Assembly: GCF_015645445.1 (NCBI RefSeq) | Contig: NZ_JADOGI010000038.1 | Location: 1 to 62,465, forward strand | DNA from: Nonomuraea cypriaca | GTDB taxonomy: Bacteria; Actinomycetota; Actinomycetes; Streptosporangiales; Streptosporangiaceae | Reading direction: 5' to 3' | Length of the DNA stretch: 62,465 nucleotides | Shown here: positions 49,158 to 59,000 of the stretch, piece after piece | How positions within the stretch are numbered: the first letter of the stretch is position 1 | Layout of the letters: each line of letters opens with the position of its first letter | Translations under genes and position numbers: made by a program | Notes under the pieces: generated by a model | What the model was told of the DNA's origin: nothing | The model's database searches: none | Seen by the model: the letters and a program-made list of their open reading frames with translations, nothing else

Positions 49158-50030
49158 TTGACTATTCGAACTGTCGGGGTCGTCGGTGCCGGCACCATGG
49201 GAATCGGCGTTTCGCAGCTGATGGCGGAGAACGGCTACCCCACCGTGTTGGTGGACAATGACTCGTCGGCTCTCGTCCGCGCGCGCCAAGCCATACACAA
49301 CGGCCTGCGCACCCGGCGTCTGTTCGCCGGTTCGACGGTGGATGTGGAGGCGACCCTCAAAATCATCACCTTCACCACCGACCTCGGGGAACTGTCCGAT
49401 GTGGACTATCTGGTGGAGAACGCCACCGAGCGCTGGGAGGTCAAGGCGGGCATTTACCCCGACCTGGACCGGATCTGCCCCTCGCACACGGTCTTCGGCG
49501 TCAACACCTCAGCGGTGCCCATCACCCGGATCGGTGGGCTCACCGGCCGTGCGGACCGTGTGATCGGCACCCACTTCATGAACCCCGCGCCCATGAAACC
49601 GCTCGTCGAGGTGATCAAGGGGTACCACACTTCCGCGGAGACCATCGCCCTCACCGGAGCGCTGATGGAGTCGCTTGGCAAGGCACACATCGTGGTCAAC
49701 GACTCCCCCGGGTTCGTCACCAACCGCGTGCTGATGCTCACCATCAATGAGGCGGTCTACACGTTGCACGAGGATGTTTCCTCGGCCGTCGACATCGACA
49801 TGCTCTTCAAGCAGTGCTTCGGACACCAGATGGGTCCGCTGGAGACGGCCGACCTCATCGGGCTGGACACGGTCCTGCTCTCCCTGGAGGTGCTGTTGGA
49901 GAACTTCCAGGACCCCAAGTACCGCCCCTGTGTGCTGCTTCGACAACTGGTCGCGGCCGGCCGGTTGGGCTGCAAGTCGGGGGCCGGTTTCCACGAGTAC
50001 AACTCGGTCATGACAGGAGCAGCACGATGA
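49158..50030 (+). CDS. 3-hydroxyacyl-CoA dehydrogenase-like enzyme acting on an acyl-ACP
   Basis: 290 residues from TTG 49158 behind GAGGAGAGG. The N-terminal Rossmann fold has GVVGAGTMGIG for NAD. The catalytic His-Glu region is seen as LVENATE and GTHFMNPAPM, followed by NDSPGFVTNR and a helical C-terminal domain (QMGPLETADLIGLD). Relatives in glycolate/serine-derived extender-unit pathways oxidise the hydroxymethyl group of carrier-bound glycerate or serine to an aldehyde. Its stop overlaps the ACP start (ATGA), which supports ACP-bound seryl as the substrate. Confidence 0.9.
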   Translation: MTIRTVGVVGAGTMGIGVSQLMAENGYPTVLVDNDSSALVRARQAIHNGLRTRRLFAGSTVDVEATLKIITFTTDLGELSDVDYLVENATERWEVKAGIYPDLDRICPSHTVFGVNTSAVPITRIGGLTGRADRVIGTHFMNPAPMKPLVEVIKGYHTSAETIALTGALMESLGKAHIVVNDSPGFVTNRVLMLTINEAVYTLHEDVSSAVDIDMLFKQCFGHQMGPLETADLIGLDTVLLSLEVLLENFQDPKYRPCVLLRQLVAAGRLGCKSGAGFHEYNSVMTGAAR

Positions 50031-50281
50031 CGGTTCTCGCCGAGGTGCGTCGGTTCGTCCACGAGAACAGCGGCAACGACAGCGTCCCCGACGATGACGA
50101 TATGTTCGCGACGGGCTACGTGAACTCGCTGTTCGCCATCCAGCTGGTGATGTGGTTGGAGCAGCGCTACGGGGTCGAGGTGACCGGAGCCGACCTCGAC
50201 ATCGCCAACTTCCGCAGCATCAGCGATGTAGCCGCGCTCGCCAACCGACTGGCCGGTGGGCCGGTCGAGGTCGGCCACTAG
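50027..50281 (+). CDS. free acyl carrier protein for the extender unit
   Basis: 84 residues with one carrier fold. The phosphopantetheine Ser lies in ATGYVNSLFAIQL, the FVNSLF-type motif seen in ACPs of methoxymalonyl/aminomalonyl pathways, and not in the DSL motif of fatty-acid ACPs or the GGxS of NRPS carriers. ATG 50027 overlaps the dehydrogenase stop. It probably carries Ser through oxidation to aminomalonyl and delivers it to a PKS module. Confidence 0.9.
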   Translation: MTVLAEVRRFVHENSGNDSVPDDDDMFATGYVNSLFAIQLVMWLEQRYGVEVTGADLDIANFRSISDVAALANRLAGGPVEVGH

Positions 50282-50283
50282 CC

Positions 50284-51846
50284 ATGGCGGACGGACGTTT
50301 CAGCGCGTGGCTGGTCGGCTCAGGATCGCTGCTCGGCGCCTGCGGTGACCTGCTGCGCGCCCATGGTCACGACATCCAGGCGGTGGTCAGCACCGAGGCC
50401 GGTGCGATCGCGTGGGCCGGCGAGCATCGGATACGCGTGTTCGCCGACATGGCCGAGGCGCCCGTCCAACACCGCCCGGATCATCTGTTCAGCATCGCCC
50501 ACAAGGCTATTCTCAGCGCGGACGACCTCGCGGTACCCACCGGAATGGCCATCAATTTCCACAGCTCACCCTTGCCGCACTACTCAGGCGTCGCCCAGAC
50601 ATCATGGGCGATTGTGGACGACGCACGCCAACACGGCGTCACCTGGCACCGCATGACCGTGGAGATCGACGGTGGCGACATCCTGGTGCAGCAACGGTTC
50701 CCGATCGACCCGGACGAAACCCTGCTCTCACTGAACATCAAGTGCTTCGACCACGGCCTGCGCACCTTCGAGACGCTGCTCAAGCAGCTCACGTCCGGAG
50801 ACCTGCGGCCGACCCCACAGGAGCCCGGCGGCTGTTATCGCTCCAGATCGGACCGTCTGCCACACACCGGCATCATCACCTGGGATCGTTCCGCCGAGGA
50901 GCTGGAGCGCTGGTCGCGTGCCGGTCAAGCCGGTCCGTTCGACAACTCGTTCGGCGTGGTGAAGCTGACCCACCACGACGAGGTGGTCCTGGTACGCGCC
51001 GCCAGGTCCACCGGTCGTCCATCGACCCAGCCTCCAGGCACCATCGTCGAGGTCGTAGCGGGCAAGCCGGTGATCGCCACCAGGACCACCGACCTGGTCG
51101 CGGGCGATCCGGTCACGACCGGCGGGCACAAGCTCGACCCCTCCTTCTTCCAGGTGGGTACCATCCTGGCTGCACCCGCCCCCGAGCAACTGCACCGCAT
51201 CGACGAGATAGGCAGGCAGGCCCATCGCTTCGAACCATTCTGGGTCGACCGCCTGGAGAGCGCCGCGATTCCCACCGGCAAACGCGGGTCCGGCCGATTC
51301 GTCAAGGCACACCAGGCCAACCCGCCCGCCGATCTGTCCACAAACAACGAACACACCGCACTGGCTGCGCTGCTGTGCGGCTGGCAGCGCCATCCCGGCC
51401 TACGCGGCGGCTTCGGGATGGACGACACCCCACCGCTGTGGAGCTCGCGCCGCGCCCAGCAACTGGTCGGCGATCTGTGGTCACATTGGAGCATCGTGCT
51501 CCCGGTGTCGGTGCCGGACCCGACCACCGGCTTCTCCGCCGCCGTCGAGGCGCTCGCCGCCGACCTCGCCCACGCCGAGCGCCGCGGCACCTTCATGCGC
51601 GATGTCGCCGGACGCCACCCGTCCTGCCACATCGGGGATCCGCCCCGGGCATCTGTAGTGGTGCTTCCTGACGCGGGGGAGTTGGCACACGTGTTCGCGG
51701 CCGTGGACACGGATCTCGTCATCGTTCGGCACGACGACGGCCACGTGGCCGCCTGGGGGCCCGCACATTCCGACCCGTTCGAGGTGGCCCAGCGCTTCAT
51801 GGCGCTGCTCACCTTCATCGAAGAACAGCTTCGGCCAAAGTCATAA
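50284..51846 (+). CDS. formyltransferase with a truncated NRPS-initiation tail
   Basis: 520 residues. The N-terminal part (about 1-210) is a formyl-tetrahydrofolate-dependent transferase with INFHSSPLP (catalytic Asn and His) and EIDGGDILVQ (Asp). A C-terminal Fmt barrel-like domain follows (about 225-310). The last 200 residues (LAALLCGWQRHPG, WSIVLPVSVPD, HAERRGTFMRDVAGRHP) resemble the linker that joins formyltransferase to the A domain in formylating NRPS starter modules. Here no A domain follows, as if the starter module had been cut. It could formylate an amino group on a carrier-bound or free amino acid. It begins 2 bp after the ACP stop. Confidence 0.82.
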   Translation: MADGRFSAWLVGSGSLLGACGDLLRAHGHDIQAVVSTEAGAIAWAGEHRIRVFADMAEAPVQHRPDHLFSIAHKAILSADDLAVPTGMAINFHSSPLPHYSGVAQTSWAIVDDARQHGVTWHRMTVEIDGGDILVQQRFPIDPDETLLSLNIKCFDHGLRTFETLLKQLTSGDLRPTPQEPGGCYRSRSDRLPHTGIITWDRSAEELERWSRAGQAGPFDNSFGVVKLTHHDEVVLVRAARSTGRPSTQPPGTIVEVVAGKPVIATRTTDLVAGDPVTTGGHKLDPSFFQVGTILAAPAPEQLHRIDEIGRQAHRFEPFWVDRLESAAIPTGKRGSGRFVKAHQANPPADLSTNNEHTALAALLCGWQRHPGLRGGFGMDDTPPLWSSRRAQQLVGDLWSHWSIVLPVSVPDPTTGFSAAVEALAADLAHAERRGTFMRDVAGRHPSCHIGDPPRASVVVLPDAGELAHVFAAVDTDLVIVRHDDGHVAAWGPAHSDPFEVAQRFMALLTFIEEQLRPKS

Positions 51847-51870
51847 CGGACAACAAGGAGGAGCAACACG

Positions 51871-52080
51871 ATGTTTCAAGATGACGACAACCGCACCTAT
51901 GTGGTCGTGATCAACCACGAGGAGCAGTATTCGATCTGGCCGGCCGACCGTGACCTGCCGGCGGGGTGGAAGCAGAGCGGCCCCACCGGCTCGAAGGCGG
52001 AGTGCCTGGCCCACATCAAGGAGGTGTGGACCGACATGCGTCCGCTGAGCCTGCGCAAGCACATGGCCGCGCACCCCTAA
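51871..52080 (+). CDS. MbtH-family NRPS activator
   Basis: 69 residues with the family signature: [20 protein letters not shown], then the [20 protein letters not shown] tail. It binds A domains and is often needed for their solubility or activity, so it likely serves several synthetases of this region. AAGGAGGAG precedes the ATG. Confidence 0.96.
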   Translation: MFQDDDNRTYVVVINHEEQYSIWPADRDLPAGWKQSGPTGSKAECLAHIKEVWTDMRPLSLRKHMAAHP

Positions 52081-52249
52081 CCTCTATGCCGGGTAGTCAG
52101 GGCAGAGAAACAAGCCAGAGCGGACTGGGTTTGCTTTCGTTGGGATGGCATGGGCGTGACGCAGGAGACAACCGGCTCATCAGGTCGCCATCGTTCGGCT
52201 AATGCGGCGCAGCGATGGTCTTGTCGGTGAACCGTCCGGCCACGAGTCT

Positions 52250-53023
52250 GTGACCGTGAACAGTTCGAGCAGTTCCTGGATCCGCATCCCGGTGCCCCGA
52301 CCGCAAGCCCGGATTCGATTGTTTTGCCTACCCCACGCAGGGGGCGGCGCTTCCTCCTACACGGCATGGGCGCGCGGCCTGCCCACGCACATCGAGGTGT
52401 GCGCGGCACAGCTGCCCGGCCGGGAGACCCGCATCGAGGAGCCGGCCATCACCGACATTCACGCAATGGCGCGGACCCTGGCCGATGTGATGGCTGCTGC
52501 CGCGGATCTGCCCTTCGCCATCTTCGGGCACAGCATGGGCGCCGTCATTGCCTATGAAGTGGCGCAGGAGCTGCTGCGACGCGGCGGGCCACAACCCTTG
52601 CGGCTGTTCGCCTCCGGCGCGCGGGCGCCGCATCTCCCGCTCTCCGGCCCCCGGCTCGCCGACTTGCCCACCGACGAGCTCATCAGGGGCCTCGCAGCCA
52701 TCGGTGGCATCCCGGTCGAGCTGCTGGACCGGCGTGAATATCTGGACCTCATCGTGCCTTCCCTGCGTGGTGACCTGATCATCGCGGAGAACCATCGCAC
52801 CGGGGTCGGCGCGCCGCTGCCCTATCCGATCACGGGGCTGACCGGAGAGGACGACATCCATGTCCCACTTGAGCAAGTGCGCGAGTGGGAGCGCCACACC
52901 TCGGCCGCGTTCAAGGCGCTGGTCTTCCCCGGTGGCCACTTCTTCCACCGCGACCACATGGATCAGGTGCTCGCGGCCGTCGAGGGCGACATCTCTCTCG
53001 ATGTCGCCCTCCGGCTGTCCTGA
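52250..53023 (+). CDS. type II thioesterase
   Basis: 257 residues of the RifR/GrsT type alpha/beta hydrolase: LFCLPHAGGGASSY at the N-terminus, nucleophile in GHSMGA, Asp in TGEDDIHV, His in GGHFFHRDH. Such enzymes clear wrong acyl groups from carrier domains. GTG 52250 is chosen because the family starts shortly before the LFCLPHAGG strand; an ATG at 52202 adds an unlike tail. The 169-bp gap after mbtH shows no other gene. It ends 6 bp from the convergent synthetase gene. Confidence 0.9.
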   Translation: MTVNSSSSSWIRIPVPRPQARIRLFCLPHAGGGASSYTAWARGLPTHIEVCAAQLPGRETRIEEPAITDIHAMARTLADVMAAAADLPFAIFGHSMGAVIAYEVAQELLRRGGPQPLRLFASGARAPHLPLSGPRLADLPTDELIRGLAAIGGIPVELLDRREYLDLIVPSLRGDLIIAENHRTGVGAPLPYPITGLTGEDDIHVPLEQVREWERHTSAAFKALVFPGGHFFHRDHMDQVLAAVEGDISLDVALRLS

Positions 53024-53029
53024 TCCTCG

Positions 53030-56000
53030 CTATCGAGGCGCCGCCACGTCCCGGCGCAATCTCCCGACCAACTCGGTCAGCATCGGCTCGGTCAACAGGC
53101 GCTCGTGTGATCCGGTGATGACCTGACCCTCGGCCCGCGCGAAGCGCTGCCAGCCCAGGGTGTCGGCGCCGATCACCTCGGCGGACTCGCTGGTCGCGTA
53201 GACGTTCATCCGGCTGCCGAACTCGCCCGGCTGCCAACGGTGATAAGCGTTGCGGTTGTCGACGCCGACCAGCAGCAGCCGGGCCCGTCGCCGCACATCG
53301 GCGTTCGGCGACAGCAGGCGGTGCCCGCGCATCCACTCGGCCACCACGTCGACCCGATCGGCGAACCGTCCACTGTCGACCTCCGGCGGCAGGGACGTCA
53401 TCGTCGCCGGGTCGGCGGTGATGCCGACGCCGGTCAGCAGTTCACGCATGGACTCGGCCATCAGCTCGGCGTTGTCGAAGAACGCCGAGCCGCGCTGTGG
53501 CGGGTACCCATCGATCGAGCCGACCCAAGCCACCTCGTCACCGCCGTCGACAAGGCGGCGGGCCACCTCGAACGCGAGCCCACCACCCATCGAATAGCCA
53601 CCGACCAGGTAGGGCCCCTCCGACTGCACCGATTTGATCTCCGCGTGATAGCGCTCTACCAGATCCATAAAGGACAGTGGTTGCTCGGGATCCTCCACCA
53701 GACCGGGCGACTGCACGCCGAAGAGCGTGACACCAAGCCGTTCGCCCAGCCCGCGATAGCACAGCACGGTGCCTGCCAGGGGGTGGATGAGGAACAGCGA
53801 CGCCGCACCGTCACCGCCCAACGGCACCACCACCGACGAGCCCTCCGAGCCCTGGGAGATCAGCTCGGCAAGGCGCTCGATCGTGGTCGAGGTCAACACC
53901 GCCTCCAGCGGCACCGACCGACCGAACCTTGCCTCCATCCCATCGACCAGATGCAGCGCGAGCAACGAATCGCCGCCGAGGTCGAAGAAGTCGTCGAAGA
54001 CACCGACCCGCTCCAGGCCCAGAATCTCCGACCAGATCTCGACCAGAAGCGACTCCACGGCGGTGCGCGGCGCCACGAAGGCCGTCTTCAGCTCCGGCCG
54101 CGGATACCTCCGGGAGGACGTCTCGGGACGCTCGGCAACCGAATTCACCCAGTCCTCCAGCCGAGCATGGAGATCCGTGGTGGAGGTGACCAGGCGGGCC
54201 GGCGGCTCCCCCGTCACCATCCGCTCGAACAGGTCACCACCCTCCTCCGAGGTAAGGGCGTGCCGCTCCAAAGAGATGCCCAGCGGCGAGCCGGCCTCGG
54301 CCGTCTCATTCCGCCAGGCGTCCCAGTCGATCGCCATCCATCGATTCGGCCGGCCTCGCCGGGCCCGCTCGACGAAAGTGTCCACATAGGCGTTCGAGGC
54401 GGCGTAGGCCCCATAGCCAAGGCCGCCGAGCACGGCCGACACGGAACTCGCCAGTACGCAGAAGTCGAGCTCGTGATCGCCGAAGACCTGCCAGAGGGCG
54501 TCGGTCACGGCCAGCTTCGCCCGGAAGTTGCGATCGCACACCTCGTCGTCCAGGTCCGGCAGCAGCATCGCGTAGTCCTCATGCACCACACCGGCGGTGT
54601 TGACGACGCCGTGCACAGCGCCGAAGCGCTTCTCCGCAGCAGCCGTGACTTCCCGCAACGCGACCACATCGGTGATGTCGGCCCGCGCCGTCATCACCTC
54701 GGCGCCACAGTCGGTCAGCTCAGTAAGGAACGCCTCGTCGGTCCAGGCGCTGCGCTGCACCAGCACCAGTCGGGCCCGGGCCCGGCGCGCCAACCGGCGG
54801 GCGATGGCGCGGCCGATGACGCCACCGGCACCGAGCACCAGGAAGGTGCCGTGCTCCCGCAGCGTCGTACGTTCCGGGGGCTCCGGCAAACGCAGGGGGG
54901 CGTAATGCGGTACCCACCTATCGCTTCCACGAAGCGCCACCAGCGGACCGACCGCAGGCGAAAGGGCCTCGGCCGCCGCGCGATGGGCCGCCACCGGCAC
55001 CGTGTCGACGCAGGTCGCCACATCGATGGTGCGGCACGTGAGGCCGAACAACTCCTGCTGCATCACCACCGCGAGCGCCCGCTGCATCGCCGCAAACGGG
55101 TTGAGGGCGCGCTCACCAGCGACCGCCTGACCGGCATCGGTGATCACCACGACCTCCTCCGCCACGTGCTCTGTCGCCAGGGTGCGGGCGAGGGCAAGCA
55201 GCGATCGATACCCGGTCAGATCCTCCACATCGGACCCTACGCAGTGGACGATCGTGGTAGGCGCGGTCGCCTCCGCCCGCAGCGCTCGCACCGACGCCAT
55301 CAGATCGTCGTCGACGCCGAGCGGCACCACCCGGGCACCGATCGCGGACAGCCCGGCCACCAGTTCCTCGGCCAGCGCTGAGCCGTCGTGGATGACGAAG
55401 CAGTGCGTGCCCTGACGGGGATTGTCGCCGAGCACACGAGTCCAGGTCGGAAGGTAGACCGTGTCCCTTCGGTGCTCGTCGACGCCGGGCTGCTCGATCT
55501 CGACGAAGTAGCGACGTTTGTCGAAGGCGTAGGTCGGCAGTGGAATCCGGCGCCGACGCTTGCCCACATGAAGCCCCGACCAGGCGATCGACGCGCCGGC
55601 CAGCCAGGCCTCGGCCACGTCTCCTTCCCGCACGGTCGGACAGCCTGGGCCGGTTCGCCGGATCCGCAGCCGCGTGAGATCCCACGAACGAAGCGCGGTC
55701 ACCGCGTCGGCCACATCGCGCGCCTCCAACGCCAGCCGCAGAGGCCGGGCACGCCGTCCCACCTGGAGGGTGAAGGCGACATCGGCCAGATTGAGGTCGC
55801 GATGCGCGTCGAGATGAGCGGCGAGCCGGTCCGCCGACTTCCGAAGCGACTCCTCTCCATCGGCGGACAGCACGATCAGCTCCGACGATCCGGGCGGGTC
55901 GCTCGGCGCGATCGCCGGAGCCTCCTCCAGCACCACGTGCGCGTTGGTGCCACCGACACCGAACGCGCTGACGCCCGCCCGCCGCCGCTCATAGCCCGCC

Positions 56001-59000
56001 GGCCACGGCGTAATCTCGGTGTTCACCCTGAACCCGCCGAACTCGATCTCGGGATTGGGCGCCCTGTAATGCAGACTCGGCGGGATCACTCCATTGCGGA
56101 CGATCAGGGTCGCCTTGATGAATCCGGCCACTCCGGCCGCGGCGTCGAGGTGACCGATGTTGCTCTTCACCGAGCCGATGGCGCAGTTCACCTTCATATC
56201 ACCGAAAGCCCGGTTGAGCGCCGAGAGTTCGATGGGGTCGCCCAGCGCCGTGCCCGTGCCGTGCGCCTCGACATAGCCGATCGAACGCGGATCGATCCGC
56301 GCCGTCCGATGCGCGGCTCGCAACACCGCCTCCTGCCCGGAGATGCTCGGTGCGGTGTAACCCACCTTGTCGGAACCGTCGTTGTTGGTCGCCGCACCGA
56401 TGATGACGGCGTGTACCGTGTCACCGGCGGCCACGGCGTCGCGCAGCGGCCGGAGCACCACGAATCCCGAACCCATGCCCGGTGTCGTGCCGCCCGAGTC
56501 AGCGTCGAAGGCGCGGCACCGACCATCCGGTGAGGTGATGCCCCCAGGCGTGTAGTGGTAGCCGCTCGGATTCGCCGTCATGTTGGTGCCGCCCGCCACA
56601 GCGATGTCGCATTCGCCCATCGCCAGCGCCTTGGCCGCCGTGCAGACGGCCACCAGCGAGGTCGAGCAGGCGGTCTGCACCGACAACGCCGGCCCGCGCA
56701 GATTGAGCTTGTAGGCGGCGCGGGTGGCCGCGTGGTCCTTCTCGACGGCGAGCAGACCTTGCAGGTGGGTGAGCTCCGACTTGGCCGGATTCAGCGCCAC
56801 GTTGAGCCAGCCATAAAGATTCAGGCCGGTACCTCCGAACAGCCCGATGCGGCCGGAGAACTGCTCGATGTCATAACCCGCGTCCTGCAGCGCGTCATGC
56901 GCCGTCTCCAGGAAGAAACGCTGCTGCGGGTCGACCAGCTCGGCCTCGCGACCACTCATGCCGAAGTAGCCCGCATCGAACAGATCGCCGCCACGCACCA
57001 GGCCTATCCGCCGCACATAGTTGCCGGCGTGGAACTCCTCCTCGGTCAGCCCGGCCGCGCGCAGCTCGTCATCGGTCAGCTCCTGCGTGCTGTCGACACC
57101 GTCGAGGAGGTTGCGCCAGAACTCGTCGGTACCGGCCGCGCCGGGGAACAGGCACGCCATCCCGATGACCGCCAACGGCGGAAAACCCTCCACCGGTTCC
57201 ACCGGTTCGATCGTCGCCACGGTCGCAGCGGCCTCGACATCGCGACTGCCGATCATCCTCGCCAGCGAGCGCGCGGTGGGATGGGCGAACAGTTGCAGCA
57301 GCGGCAGCCTGCGGTCGAACTCCTTCGCGAGGGCCGCCTGCACCCGCACCATCGCCAACGAGTGCCCGCCGAGGTCGAAGAAGTTCACGTCGGGTGAAAC
57401 CTGATCGAGCCCAAGCACCTCCCGCCAGACGGTGACCACCCGCTCGAGCACCTCGTCGTCGTCAGCGGCGTCGGCGGCGTCGGTGCCGTCCGCGCCGTGT
57501 GACCCGGTCTCCGGCCCGACCGACAGGCCTGGCACCAGCGCACCGTCGTCACGCCAACGGCAAAGGTCGTCGACCGGCACGCCTCCGATATGGACTATCC
57601 CGGGGCGACGGACCGGCACCGGATGCCCGGCCCCGTCCAATAGTCGTATCTCCACACCTTCGATCGGCAGCGCCGACAGACCATCGCTCGCCACGATGGC
57701 GCATGGCAGGCCTGCGGGGGTGTACACGGCGATCCGTCGCCGGGCGGACACGTCCGGGATCGGAGCGCCGAGCTTCGGGACCATGGCCAGGGCGACCGCT
57801 GGCTGCGTGTTTCCTTCGATATGGACGGTGCCGCCCCAGCACAGCGGACCCAGCAGTTCGAGAAGGTCGCCAGCCGCCATCGCGGACAACTCCTCGTCGG
57901 AGAGCGCTTCGCGCAGCCAGTGCACTGCCGCAGCCGCATGGTCACCGGTAAACAATTCCGGCAAGGCTAGCGAGCCGCCAGCCATCAGGATGCCGAACAG
58001 GCCAGCCGCTCTGTCCTCGAGGGTCTCTGCAGTCAGCGGGACCGGTTCACCCGGTCGGAGGTCACGCTCGTGCAGTCGGTCGGCGAACTCTTGTGCCGCG
58101 GTAAACACCTCCGCGTAGGTCGTCGTGCGCTCGGGGGTGCGGATGGCCGGCGCGTCCGGACGGCGCCGGGTCTGTAATTCGAGGAGACGGCCGACCGGAG
58201 TATGCGTCTCGCTCCACGCCTCCGGCTCCATCGGGTCGACCAGCTCCAACTGTGACAGACGCCGGTCGGGATCCTTGGCGACGGCGACCAAGAGCCGGAT
58301 CAGCTGGCTGCCGAACAGCTCCATGGTGCGCGGCTCGAACAGCCCGGCAAGATACTCCAACCGGCAAACGATGCCCTGCGGATCCGCATAGGCGTCCAGC
58401 AGGATGTCGAATTTGGAGGTCTCGTTGGTCAGCAGCTCCAGCGTGCCATCCAGGCCAGGCAGCGTGACGTCGTCGGAGGGCACGTTCTGGTAGACGAACA
58501 TCACCTGGAACAGCGGCGCCCGGCTCATGTCGCGGGGCACCTCGAGAGCGGCCACCACCTGCTCGAACGGCGGGTCCTGATGTTCGAGCGCGCCCAGCGC
58601 AGTGTCCCTGGCCCGGCGCAGCACCTCACGGAACGTGGGGTCGCCGCTCAGGTCGGTGCGCAACACCAGGGTGTTGAGGAAGCATCCGATCACCGAGTCG
58701 AGTTCGGGGCGGGTGCGGCCCGCCACGGAGGTGCCGATAAGCACGTCGTCGGTGCCGGTGAGCCGGGCCAGCAGCATGTCGAGGCCCGCGAGCAGCATCA
58801 TGAAGGTGGTCGCCTGCTCCTGCGCGAGCATCGGCTTCAGCCGGTCGACGACCTCGGCCGGGATGACGAAGGTGTGCCGGGCGCCCGCCACCGGGTCCGC
58901 CTGGCCACGGGCGAAGTCGCCGGGCAGCTCACTGGACACCGCGCCGGCCAGCTTGTCGCACCAGTAGTCGAGCGCCGCGCGATCGGCGCCCTCCTCGACC

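Noticed and set aside
46715..50281. Reading the four-gene set as a methoxymalonyl-ACP pathway
   Set aside because: No FkbH-like glyceryl loader and no O-methyltransferase are present, and the loader is a seryl-synthetase-like ligase.
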